Assembly: GCA_041874725.1 (NCBI GenBank)
Contig: CP097466.1
Span: 496,001 to 560,000, forward strand
DNA: 64,000 bases
Reading direction: 5' to 3'
Origin: Duganella sp. BuS-21
Lineage (GTDB): Bacteria; Pseudomonadota; Gammaproteobacteria; Burkholderiales; Burkholderiaceae_D
The notes beneath the pieces are model-generated. The model was not told where the DNA came from. It worked only from the letters and a program-made list of their open reading frames with translations, and made no database searches. The translations under genes were made by a program, and so were the position numbers. Positions 39,590 through 47,994 of the stretch are shown here, in pieces (positions within the stretch are counted from its first letter, which is position 1; each line of letters starts with the position of its first letter).

Positions 39590-42439
39590 TTAGAACTTGT
39601 AGGCGGCCGTCACGTAGAAGGTGCGGCCGAGCGGATCGGTGTAGCGGCCGTCGTAGCCGACCTGGTTGCCGCCGCCGCTGTTGCGGATCGACAGCGGTGG
39701 TTCCTCGGCCAGCAGGTTGCGCACACCCAGAGTCAGGGTCAGGTTTTTGATGAAGTTCAGCTTGGCCTGATAGTCGACGGTGGTGTAGTCGCTGACATCG
39801 CGCTTCATTTTCACGGCGTCGCCCAGGGTGCCGTCGGCGTTGACTGCAACCACCGGACCGGCGGCATCGTGGTAGCCGGAGCGGTAGTTGACGGTCAGCG
39901 TGTTGCTCAGCTTTTCCGAGCTCTTGAGCGAGAAATTCACGCGGCTGATCAGGCGGAACACCACATCGTTGTAGGAATCGAAACGGCCGATCGATTGTTC
40001 AACGCCGCTGCCCGGCACGTCCTGCTCGGCCTTCAGCATGTAGGTGCCGGACCAGTTCACCGCCAGCTTGCCGAGCGGCGTGCCGGTTTTGTAGGTGCTG
40101 TCGAAGTCGATGCCGCGATAGTGCGAGCTGGCCAGGTTGACCGGGCTCAGGGTCGCCACCAGCACCTTGCTCTTCTGGATAGGATCGTAATAGACCGAGA
40201 TGTATTTGTCGGCCAGCACCGGATTGGTGAAGATCTGTTCCTGCGACAAGGTGCGGATCTGGTTGCGCAGCTTCACGTCCCACAGGTCGACGCCGACCGA
40301 CAGCGCACTGGTGGCTTCCCAGCGCAGGCCGAGCGAGGATTGCTTGGAGCGCTCCGCCTGCAGCGAACCGTTGCCCTTGGTGGCGTTGCCGCTGGTGAGC
40401 AGACCGTACTCCGACTCGCCCGCCTTGCAGTAGATCAGGCGCGGGTCGCCGGCCTTGGTGATCGGGCAGGCGAAGAATTCGGACGAGCCGCCGTTCTTGA
40501 GCGGATCGGCGACGTCGTTCATGGTCGGCGCCTTGAAGCCGGTGCCGTAGGAACCGCGCAGCATGACCGACTGCACCGGCGTGTAGCGCGCCGACAGCTT
40601 GTAGGTGGCCTTGGCCACGTCCTCACCCACGGTGCCGGCCTTGCTCGGCACGCCGTTGATGTCGTAACTGGTGTTGTGCTTCTCCACCGCATCGTAGCTG
40701 TCGTAGCGCAGTGCGCCGGTCAATTCCAGGTTTTTCATCACCGGCATCAGCAGTTCGGCAAAGCTGCCCCAGCTCTTGCGCGAGGCGTCCAGTGCCTGCG
40801 AGCCGGTGCCGCCGCCGATGGTGACGTCGGTCCAGCCAGGATTGCCGGGGCCGGGACCTTTCGAGATGGCGGACGGGTCGTCCTGGTAGGACTGGCGCGT
40901 GAAGTCGGCGCCCAGGCCCAGCGAGGCGGCGCCGCCCGGCAGCGTGAACACTTCGCGCGAACCGCGCACATTGGCCACGTCGATCTTGGAATGGGTGGTG
41001 CCCAGCACCTGGTGCAGCACGGCCGGCGCCAGCACCGAAGCGCCGTTCGGGTTGACCACGAACGGGTTGTAGGCGCCGGAGCGCACCAGCTCTTCGAAGG
41101 CGTTGCCGCTCAGGTAGCCGGCGACGGCGGTGTCGATCTGCTTGTTCTGCGAGTGGGTGTAGGCGGCGTTGACGTCCCAGCCGGCCACGCGGCTATCGGC
41201 GCCGGCCACGAAGTGGATGGCGTCGGTGCGGTATTCGTCGGTGCGGCCGCCGGCATCGGCGCCACGGTAGTACAGGAAGGCGTCGGTGGCGTCGGCCGCA
41301 TTGATGCCCACCTTCGACAGCAGCGGCACCACGGTTTTGTTGTAGGCGCCCATATAGGCCGCGTTGACGCTCTTCACGCCGGTTTCCGGATCGGTGCTGA
41401 ACACCGTCAGCGGCTGGGCCGCCGGCGCGTAGCGGGCGGTGTTGCTGAACTTGGACATCACCAGTTCGCTGAACAGATTGGTGTCCGTGTTGAGACGCAG
41501 GGTGCCGTTGGCGAACACGCTGTCGCGCTTCAGTTCCGGCATCAGCTGGACGGTGGCGGCGTAATCGTAGCGGCAGGCGTTGCCGTTGACGAAAGTATTG
41601 GCCGCCGTGCACTGGCCGTTGGTGAGGAAATCGGCCGAGAACAGCTTGTCGGCGTTGGCGGTGACCACTTCCACGTTGGCCGGATTGGAGTTGCCGCTGG
41701 TCTGCGAGATGGCGTACTGCTTGCCGCCTTGCTCGAAGCGGCGGATACCGGACTTGGAAAACTCGCGCTGGTTGGCGTTCAGGCTCTTTTGCTCGTCGTG
41801 GCTGTAGGCCAGCATCAGGTTGTAGCCGTCCTTGTCCAGGTCGCCGAAGCCCTTGGAGATCGAGAAGTTGCTGCTACGGCCACCCGATTTTTCCGGCGAG
41901 GTCAAGGTGCCGTCGATGGTCAGGTCCTGGTGATTTTTCTTCAGGATGAAGTTGATCACGCCGGCAATCGCGTCGGAACCGTACAGGGTGGATGCGCCGT
42001 CGGTCAGGATTTCCACGCGCTCCACGGCGGACAGGGGAATGCTGGCCAGGTTGACCGCGCTGCCGGTGCCGTAAGGCGCCATGCGGCGGCCGTTCAGCAG
42101 CACCAGGGTATAAGCGGTGCCGATGGCGTGGACCGAGGCCGTCTGCACACCGCCGCCGCCGCCATTGACGGAGGCCGACGAGGTGATGAAGCCCTGCATG
42201 GCAGGCAACAGCGCGACCAGATCGGCCACGTTGGTGACGCCGGTCTGCTCGATCTCGGCGCGGCTCAGCGACTGCACCGGCAGTGCGCCTTCCTGATTGA
42301 TGCGTTTGATCGACGAGCCGGTGATTTCCACGCGTTGTATGACTTGGCTGTCCTGCGCCATGGCGTTGGTGGACAACAAACCCAGGCCGACAGAAAAGAT
42401 GCTGCGGAGCGAGGCGGATATGACGGTTTGCTTCAACAT
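39590..42439 (-). CDS. TonB-dependent outer-membrane receptor
   Basis: The 949-residue protein has a signal peptide (MLKQTVISASLRS...STNAMAQ), a plug domain (VEITGSSIKRINQEGALPVQSLSRAEIEQTGVTNVADLVALLP... VEILTDGASTLYGSDAIAGVINFI) and a long beta-barrel ending in aromatic Phe (YVTAAYKF). The GSxIKR beginning is typical of the large receptors of this group. GGGAGAG about 8 bp ahead fixes ATG 42439. An upstream ATG would add 23 residues before the signal. Such receptors import siderophores, haem or glycans with TonB energy. Divergence from a Fur-controlled reductase favours an iron chelate, but the operators differ, so the ligand is open. Confidence 0.92.
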   Translation of the reverse strand: MLKQTVISASLRSIFSVGLGLLSTNAMAQDSQVIQRVEITGSSIKRINQEGALPVQSLSRAEIEQTGVTNVADLVALLPAMQGFITSSASVNGGGGGVQTASVHAIGTAYTLVLLNGRRMAPYGTGSAVNLASIPLSAVERVEILTDGASTLYGSDAIAGVINFILKKNHQDLTIDGTLTSPEKSGGRSSNFSISKGFGDLDKDGYNLMLAYSHDEQKSLNANQREFSKSGIRRFEQGGKQYAISQTSGNSNPANVEVVTANADKLFSADFLTNGQCTAANTFVNGNACRYDYAATVQLMPELKRDSVFANGTLRLNTDTNLFSELVMSKFSNTARYAPAAQPLTVFSTDPETGVKSVNAAYMGAYNKTVVPLLSKVGINAADATDAFLYYRGADAGGRTDEYRTDAIHFVAGADSRVAGWDVNAAYTHSQNKQIDTAVAGYLSGNAFEELVRSGAYNPFVVNPNGASVLAPAVLHQVLGTTHSKIDVANVRGSREVFTLPGGAASLGLGADFTRQSYQDDPSAISKGPGPGNPGWTDVTIGGGTGSQALDASRKSWGSFAELLMPVMKNLELTGALRYDSYDAVEKHNTSYDINGVPSKAGTVGEDVAKATYKLSARYTPVQSVMLRGSYGTGFKAPTMNDVADPLKNGGSSEFFACPITKAGDPRLIYCKAGESEYGLLTSGNATKGNGSLQAERSKQSSLGLRWEATSALSVGVDLWDVKLRNQIRTLSQEQIFTNPVLADKYISVYYDPIQKSKVLVATLSPVNLASSHYRGIDFDSTYKTGTPLGKLAVNWSGTYMLKAEQDVPGSGVEQSIGRFDSYNDVVFRLISRVNFSLKSSEKLSNTLTVNYRSGYHDAAGPVVAVNADGTLGDAVKMKRDVSDYTTVDYQAKLNFIKNLTLTLGVRNLLAEEPPLSIRNSGGGNQVGYDGRYTDPLGRTFYVTAAYKF

Positions 42440-42519
42440 CGGTAGTGCTCTCCCTAGTGATTTGAAATGCGGCAATGCATCAAACCACTTGGGCGCGATC
42501 ACGGTCAATGTTTACTTAT

Positions 42520-42603
42520 GGTTACTGTAAATATACAACAAATGGAATAAACACTGGAAAATCGGTGATTTTTGCGGTATTGCGTCAAATTTGTACAGTA
42601 ACC
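42520..42603. promoter_or_regulatory. Widely spaced perfect inverted repeat in the receptor promoter
   Basis: GGTTACTGTA (42520-42529) and TACAGTAACC (42594-42603) are a perfect 10-bp inverted pair with a 64-bp spacer. On the minus strand the proximal copy directly follows a candidate -10 (TATATT, 42535-42530), so a bound regulator there would cover the start point. The distal copy would allow looping. The regulator is unknown. Confidence 0.55.
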
Positions 42604-42627
42604 AAAAGTACCAATCTATGCGCTTAA

Positions 42628-42656
42628 TTGATAATGATTCTCATTGTCTATAGAAT
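42628..42656 (+). promoter_or_regulatory. Sigma-70 promoter with overlapping Fur box
   Basis: -35 TTGATA (42628-42633) and -10 TAGAAT (42651-42656) are separated by 17 bp. A Fur box GATAATGATTCTCATTGTC (42630-42648; consensus GATAATGATAATCATTATC) covers the -35 and spacer. Iron-loaded Fur would block transcription of the reductase gene. Confidence 0.88.
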
Positions 42657-42683
42657 GCCGGTATCTCTTCCTATGTCGGTATC

Positions 42684-45059
42684 ATGAAAAAGCTCTGGTT
42701 CCAGTTGCATTGGTTTGTCGGCATCACCGCCGGAACGGTCCTGATGGTGATCGGCCTGACCGGCGCCACCCTCGCGTTCCGCGAGCAGCTGCTGGACGTG
42801 CTCAATCCCGGCGTGCGCAATGTCCCGGTGCAAAATGCGCCGGTGCTGGGACCGCAGCAGATCATGTTGGCGGCCAAAGCCGCCCGGCCTGACGCGCGCA
42901 TCCTCAGCCTCACCTTCTACGACACGCCCGGCGTCAGCGCGCGCGTGGGCCTGGCGCCGGCGCCGGGGCAGCGCAAGGGCGAAATCATCTACTTCCATCC
43001 CTACAGCGGCGCGCTGATGCCGGAGCTGGCCGGCGAAGACTTCTTCGAGTGGGTGGAGCAGCTGCACCGCTTCCTGTTGCTGCCGCGCGATCCGGGCAAG
43101 ATGGTCAGCGGCACGCTGGCGTTCTGCCTGATGGGCCTGGCGTTGAGCGGACTGTATCTGCGTTGGCCGCGCCGCGTGTGGGACTGGCGCACCTGGCTCA
43201 CCTTCGATCCGCGCATGCAGGGCCGCTCGTTCCTGTGGGGCTTGCACTCGGTGGCGGGGACGTGGGTGATGCTGGTGTTCCTGATGTTCACTGCGTCCGG
43301 CGTGTACTGGGCCTTCGATCCGATCCGCGACATGGCGGACGGCTGGATGGGCACCTTGCGTCCGCCGCGCGAGGCCGCCGGGTCCAAGCCGAAGACCGCC
43401 AAGTCGCCCAAGGCCGAAGCGCCCGACCTGAGCCTGAGCTGGGAAACCTTCCGCAAGAATGCGCCCGATTGGCAGATGGCCCTGGTGCGGCCGCCCGAAC
43501 GCGCCGGAGCGCCGCTGCAGATTCTGTGGGTGGCCAAGGATGCGACCCATCTGCGTGCGCGCAGCAGCATGACCATCAACCAGCAAACCGGTGCGCTGTT
43601 GAAGCATGAGCTGTACACGGAGAAGCCGTTGGGTGCGCGTTTGCAGTCGACCATCTATCCGCTCCACATCGGCACCTACTTTGGCGTGGCGGGCCAACTG
43701 ATCGTGTTCATTGCGGCGCTGGCGCTGCCGGGCTTTGGCATCACCGGGTGGATGTTGTATCTGAACCGTCGCAAGCAGAAGCGCATTGCACGGGCCGAGC
43801 GCGCACAGTTCGCGGCTGCCGCGCCGGGCGGGAATCAGGATGATCCGGTGTTGATGGCGTATGCCAGCCAGACCGGCCAAGCCGAGCGGCTGGCGCTGCA
43901 AAGCGCGGCCGCCTTGCAGAGGGCCGGCGTAGCGGTGCACGTGCAGTCGCTGGAAAAACTCACGCCGCCGCAGTTGGGCAAGTATCGGCGTGCGCTGTTT
44001 GTCGCCAGCAGCTTTGGCGAGGGCGAGCCGCCCGACAGCGCGCGCCGCTTCAGTCGTTTGCTGGCCGCCGCTGCAGAGGAGTTGAAGCATATGCAGTATG
44101 CGGTGCTGGCGCTCGGCGACCGCAACTACGCCGAGTTCTGCGGCTTTGGCCGCACGCTGGATCAGCGCTTGAGTTATCTCGGCGCGCAGCCGCTGCATCC
44201 GATGATCGAGGTGGACAACGGCGACAGCGGTGCGTTGGCGCGCTGGGGCAGTGCGTTGCGCGGCTTGATGGGCAGCGATGCGGTGGAAGTTGCGCTTACC
44301 GCAGCGGCGGACGACAGCGATTATGCGAGTTGGCGCGTGAGCGGCCGCACGCTGCTCAATCCCGGCAGCATCGGTGCGCCGCTGTACGAGATCACTTTGT
44401 CCGGTGCGGTCGGCGATGGTTGGCGTCCGGGTGCGCTGGTGGATATCTGGCCCGGACACTACGGCAAGGACGTGGCGCCGCGCCGTTATTCGCTGGCCTC
44501 GGTGCCGCAGGATGGCGTCATGCAGCTGGTGGTGCGGCAGGTCGATGGTGGGTTGGCTTCCGGCTGGCTAACGGCGCAAGCGGCGGTTGGCGATGAAGTG
44601 CGCGTGCGGTTGATTGCCAACCCGTCGTTCGATGCGTATCCAGAGCCGGCGCCGGCAATTTATATCGGCAATGGTTCGGGGATTGCGGGCTTGCGCTCGC
44701 ATCTGCGTGCGCGCGTGCTGGAAGGTGCGCAGCGCAATTGGCTGATCTTTGGTGAGCGTCAGCAGGCGCATGATGCTGTTTGCGCGGAGGAGATCCAGGG
44801 CTGGCGTGCGCGGGGATGCCTGCCGGAGCTGGACCTGGTGTACTCGCGCGATGTGACCGGTGGTGGTTACGTGCAGGACGCGATGCGCGAACGCGCCGCT
44901 AAGCTGCGCGCGTGGATCGATGATGGGGCGGCGGTCTACGTCTGCGGAAGTTTGCAGGGCATGGCCGGCGGTGTGGATGAAGCGCTGCGAGATATCCTCG
45001 GGGGGGATGGGGTGGAGCGTCTGGCGGACACCGGCCGCTACCGCCGTGATGTCTACTAA
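42684..45059 (+). CDS. PepSY-TM / flavodoxin / FNR fusion reductase (ferric-siderophore reductase type)
   Basis: The 791-residue inner-membrane flavoprotein has four membrane helices with PepSY-TM features in the first 380 residues (LHWFVGITAGTVLMVIGLTGATLAF, LHRFLLLPRDPGKMVSGTLAF, GLHSVAGTWVMLVFLMF, LHIGTYFGVAGQLIVFIAALALPGFGITGWMLYLNRR). A flavodoxin domain (about 390-540; MAYASQTGQAERLA, SSFGEGEPPDSA, ALGDRNYAEFCGF) and an FNR-like domain (about 560-791; RRYSLASVP, IYIGNGSGIAGLRSHL, CGSLQGMAGGV) follow. His residues in the helices could bind haem. It would pass NADPH electrons across the membrane to reduce ferric chelates. The Fur box supports an iron role. No strong Shine-Dalgarno at ATG 42684. 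Confidence 0.88.
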   Translation: MKKLWFQLHWFVGITAGTVLMVIGLTGATLAFREQLLDVLNPGVRNVPVQNAPVLGPQQIMLAAKAARPDARILSLTFYDTPGVSARVGLAPAPGQRKGEIIYFHPYSGALMPELAGEDFFEWVEQLHRFLLLPRDPGKMVSGTLAFCLMGLALSGLYLRWPRRVWDWRTWLTFDPRMQGRSFLWGLHSVAGTWVMLVFLMFTASGVYWAFDPIRDMADGWMGTLRPPREAAGSKPKTAKSPKAEAPDLSLSWETFRKNAPDWQMALVRPPERAGAPLQILWVAKDATHLRARSSMTINQQTGALLKHELYTEKPLGARLQSTIYPLHIGTYFGVAGQLIVFIAALALPGFGITGWMLYLNRRKQKRIARAERAQFAAAAPGGNQDDPVLMAYASQTGQAERLALQSAAALQRAGVAVHVQSLEKLTPPQLGKYRRALFVASSFGEGEPPDSARRFSRLLAAAAEELKHMQYAVLALGDRNYAEFCGFGRTLDQRLSYLGAQPLHPMIEVDNGDSGALARWGSALRGLMGSDAVEVALTAAADDSDYASWRVSGRTLLNPGSIGAPLYEITLSGAVGDGWRPGALVDIWPGHYGKDVAPRRYSLASVPQDGVMQLVVRQVDGGLASGWLTAQAAVGDEVRVRLIANPSFDAYPEPAPAIYIGNGSGIAGLRSHLRARVLEGAQRNWLIFGERQQAHDAVCAEEIQGWRARGCLPELDLVYSRDVTGGGYVQDAMRERAAKLRAWIDDGAAVYVCGSLQGMAGGVDEALRDILGGDGVERLADTGRYRRDVY

Positions 45060-45070
45060 CCCCACAGGCA

Positions 45071-45093
45071 AAAGGGGTCGGACCCCGTACGGG
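45071..45093. repeat. REP-like GGGGTC palindrome between convergent genes
   Basis: GGGGTC-G-GACCCC (45074-45086) followed by GTACGGG makes nested palindromes in a 45-bp convergent gap. From memory, similar GGGGTC/GACCCC elements are widespread in Massilia-type genomes. Here it may also end both transcripts. Confidence 0.55.
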
Positions 45094-45104
45094 TTGATAG
45101 GGCG

Positions 45105-46148
45105 CTAGAGCGCCGTCTCGAAACCTTCCAGGACGTTCACCACGTTCACCCCGAGTTCTTTCACCGCGTAGCCACCTTCGAAAATGAAGGTGGTCGGCAC
45201 GTTGAGCCACGCCAGGCGCTCGCCTACCTTCAGGTAGTCGGCGCTTTGCAGGCTGAACTTCGACAGCGGATCTCCCGCAAACGTATCGACCCCCAGCGAC
45301 ACCACCACCGCATCCGGCGCAAAACTGCCGATGCGGATGCAGGCCGTCTCCAGCGCCGTGAACCATTTCTGCGCGCTGCTGCCCGCCGCCAGCGGCAGGT
45401 TCAGATTGAATCCCGCGCCCGCTCCCTCGCCGCGTTCATCCGCATTCCCCAGATAGAACGGATACTCGTTGCGCGGGTCCGCATGAATCGACACGAACAG
45501 CACATCATCCCGGTTGTAGAAAATGCTCTGCGTGCCATTCCCATGGTGGTAGTCGATATCGATGATCGCCACCTTGCGCGCGCCGTCGTCCAGCAAATGC
45601 TGCGCCGCCAGCGCCGCATTGTTCAGGAAGCAGTAGCCGCCGAAAAAATCCGCGCCAGCATGATGGCCCGGCGGACGGCTCAACACAAACGTGCCGCGCT
45701 CACCCAGCCGCAGGGCGTGGGCGGCGTTCACCGCGCAGTCGGCGCCGGTCTTGGCCGCCACCCAGGTGCCGGCCGTCAGCGGTGTGCCGCTGTCCATCGA
45801 ATACAGTCCCAGTTTTGCGCAGAAGTTCTCCGGCTCGATGTCGTCGCGCAGCGTGCGCACCGGCCACACGGCGGGAAACGCATCCTTCTGCGCATTGGCC
45901 GGGTCCAGCGCCAGCCACTCGCTCCAGGCGTTGCGCAAAAAATGCAGATAGCGCGGCGTGTGGATGCGCTCCAGCGACATCAAGGGCACGCCGTGCGGCG
46001 TGACGATCCTGCCCAGGCCGCGCCGGCCCAGTTCCGCCAATACCGAATCGGCACGCTCCGGCTTTTCAAAGCAGGGCACCATCTCGCCACGAAAAATCTC
46101 GTGGCGGCCACGGTGTTGCGCGTGCTGTTCGTTATAGAAGGTGAGCAT
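45105..46148 (-). CDS. Histone-deacetylase-family hydrolase (acetylpolyamine amidohydrolase-like)
   Basis: The 347-residue arginase/deacetylase fold enzyme has RPPGHHAG (catalytic His pair), FLNNAALAAQHL, zinc ligands in IDIDYHHGNGTQ, a VSLGVDTFAGDP loop and FEGGYA (catalytic Tyr region). In bacteria this family deacetylates acetylated polyamines or other small amides. The start HxxHRGRHEIFRG matches the acetylpolyamine branch. It begins 5 bp after gshA stops, so it is the second gene of a gshA operon, or at least co-transcribed. Confidence 0.88.
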   Translation of the reverse strand: MLTFYNEQHAQHRGRHEIFRGEMVPCFEKPERADSVLAELGRRGLGRIVTPHGVPLMSLERIHTPRYLHFLRNAWSEWLALDPANAQKDAFPAVWPVRTLRDDIEPENFCAKLGLYSMDSGTPLTAGTWVAAKTGADCAVNAAHALRLGERGTFVLSRPPGHHAGADFFGGYCFLNNAALAAQHLLDDGARKVAIIDIDYHHGNGTQSIFYNRDDVLFVSIHADPRNEYPFYLGNADERGEGAGAGFNLNLPLAAGSSAQKWFTALETACIRIGSFAPDAVVVSLGVDTFAGDPLSKFSLQSADYLKVGERLAWLNVPTTFIFEGGYAVKELGVNVVNVLEGFETAL

Positions 46149-46153
46149 GCGTG

Positions 46154-47755
46154 TCAGTCACAGTCCACGCTGGATTTGCACAGGTTGCTGGCGCGGTAGG
46201 CCGCCACGAAGTCGTCGAAGTTGGCTTGCGGCGCCGCTTCCATCTCGGCCTGCTCGGCCAGCGACACCGCCGCCAGCTGGTCGAAGTGGGCCGCTTCGTC
46301 GGCCGTCGGCGGGTGGCTGCGGAAGTAGGCCGCGTGTTTTTCGCTTTGCGCCAGCGCGAAGGCGCCGAACGATTTGCCGTTGGCGCGCAGCGCCGCCAGC
46401 ACTTTGGCCGATGGTGTCAGTTCAGTATCGGCCAGCTTGACCGCTTGCGCTTTCAATGCATCGGCGTGGACCGTGTCGCCGCGCAGGGAGTCGAGCAGTT
46501 CGGCCACCGGGCGGATGCGTTCCAGCAGCTCCGCACCCCATACCGGCAGCGGCACTTCGCCTTCGCCGTTGTGCAGCGTCAGGCCCGGACGGCGGCCTTC
46601 CTTGACGGTGCGCGCGAAGTTCTCGGTATGGATCGCGCCTTGCTCCGGCGTGATGGTGGCGCTTTCCTCCAGTGCGCAGAACAGCAGGAAGGCGTCCAGG
46701 AAGCGGCCGGTCGCCACGCTGATGCCGACCGGCTCGAACGGGTCGACGTCCATGCAGCGCACTTCGATGTATTGCACGCCGCGCGCGCACAGCGCCTGGA
46801 TCGGCCGTTCGCCGGTCTGAATCACGCGCTTCGGACGGATGGTCGAGTAGTACTCGTTTTCGATCTGCAGCACGTTGGTGCTGAGCTGTATCCATACACC
46901 GTCGCGCTTGGTGCCGAGTTTCGCGTACGGCTCGTAGGGCTGGTTGACGGCCCTGGTCATCGCCGCCACATAGCTGTCGAGGCAGTTCTCATGCGGGCTC
47001 AGGCCCGATTGCGCATCGTTCTGGTAACCGAGGTCGCTCATGCGCAGGCTGGTGGCGTAGGGCAGGTAGAGCGTGTCGTCGGACAGCGTGTCGAGCTTGT
47101 GCTGGCGGCCGCGCAGGAAGCCGCTCGACAGCACCGGCGAGGCGCCGAACAGATACATCAGCAGCCAGCTGTAGCGGCGGAAGTTGCGGATCGTCGCCAG
47201 GTAGGCTTCCGACTGGAACGAGCGCGGCGTCAGGCGCTTGCCGCTTACTTCATTTTCTGCCAGCACGCGCCACAGGCGTTCGTCCAGCGAGTAGTTGTAG
47301 TGGATGCCGGCGATGCACTGCATGGCCTTGCCGTAGCGCAGCGCCAGGCCGCGCCGGTAGACGTGCTTCAGCGTGCCCAGATTGGAGCTGCCGTAGTAGG
47401 CGATTTCAATCGCTTCTTCCGGCGGCAGCTGGCACGGCATGGACTGGCTCCACAGCAGTTCGTCGCCGAGCTTGCTGTAGGCGTAGCGGTGGATGCCGTC
47501 GAGCTTGGCTACGGTGTCGGCGATGTCTTTTTCGGCCGGCGTAATGAACTCCAGCAGGGTCTCGGCGTAATCGGTGGTGATTTGCGGATGCGTCAGGGCC
47601 GAACCCAGCGCCAGCGGATGCGGCGTGTGCGCCAGATGACCGGCGCGATCGACGCGCAAGGTCTCCCGTTCGATGCCGCGCAAGCCGCCAGCCAGCACGT
47701 CGCGGTGCTTTTCATCGGCAAGCAAGGCCAGGCGTCGTGTCAAAAGAGTTGGCAA
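46154..47755 (-). CDS. gshA: Glutamate-cysteine ligase, proteobacterial type
   Basis: The 533-residue enzyme performs the first step of glutathione synthesis. [74 protein letters not shown] and [16 protein letters not shown] are characteristic of GshA of the Escherichia coli type. TTG at 47755 is supported by AAAGGA 8 bp upstream, and no in-frame ATG lies near the conserved start. It is divergent from the adhesin gene and followed by the deacetylase gene. Confidence 0.95.
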   Translation of the reverse strand: MPTLLTRRLALLADEKHRDVLAGGLRGIERETLRVDRAGHLAHTPHPLALGSALTHPQITTDYAETLLEFITPAEKDIADTVAKLDGIHRYAYSKLGDELLWSQSMPCQLPPEEAIEIAYYGSSNLGTLKHVYRRGLALRYGKAMQCIAGIHYNYSLDERLWRVLAENEVSGKRLTPRSFQSEAYLATIRNFRRYSWLLMYLFGASPVLSSGFLRGRQHKLDTLSDDTLYLPYATSLRMSDLGYQNDAQSGLSPHENCLDSYVAAMTRAVNQPYEPYAKLGTKRDGVWIQLSTNVLQIENEYYSTIRPKRVIQTGERPIQALCARGVQYIEVRCMDVDPFEPVGISVATGRFLDAFLLFCALEESATITPEQGAIHTENFARTVKEGRRPGLTLHNGEGEVPLPVWGAELLERIRPVAELLDSLRGDTVHADALKAQAVKLADTELTPSAKVLAALRANGKSFGAFALAQSEKHAAYFRSHPPTADEAAHFDQLAAVSLAEQAEMEAAPQANFDDFVAAYRASNLCKSSVDCD

Positions 47756-47912
47756 TTTGAAATCCTTTCTGGTGCAGCAAATAAATTATTGGTGCTGAGA
47801 TTAACCGAAATTGGCCGAACTCGCCGGACGGCGGCAAAAAGAGCATTTTAACAAAATCGCCGCGCCTCCCCGGCGCGCCAGACAGCCTGGGCTTTTGCCA
47901 CACCGGACAAAT

Positions 47913-47925
47913 CGTTTGGCAAACG
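47913..47925. promoter_or_regulatory. Palindrome in the gshA-adhesin gap
   Basis: CGTTTG-G-CAAACG is a perfect 13-bp palindrome just upstream of the adhesin promoter candidate. It could be an operator; no regulator is assignable. Confidence 0.4.
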
Positions 47926-47933
47926 GGAAAATT

Positions 47934-47961
47934 TTGTAATCGATTTAAAGCTACTCATAAT
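47934..47961 (+). promoter_or_regulatory. Candidate sigma-70 promoter of the adhesin gene
   Basis: TTGTAA (47934-47939), 16-bp spacer, CATAAT (47956-47961), 34 bp before ATG 47995. Reasonable boxes in an AT-rich pocket of the 47756-47994 gap. Confidence 0.4.
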
Positions 47962-47994
47962 CGGTTATCGCCGACAGTGATGCGGAGAAGTAAG

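Noticed and set aside
39869..42445. 858-codon plus-strand frame opposite the TonB-dependent receptor
   Set aside because: Shadow of the receptor; product lacks any fold features, while the minus strand has plug and barrel motifs.
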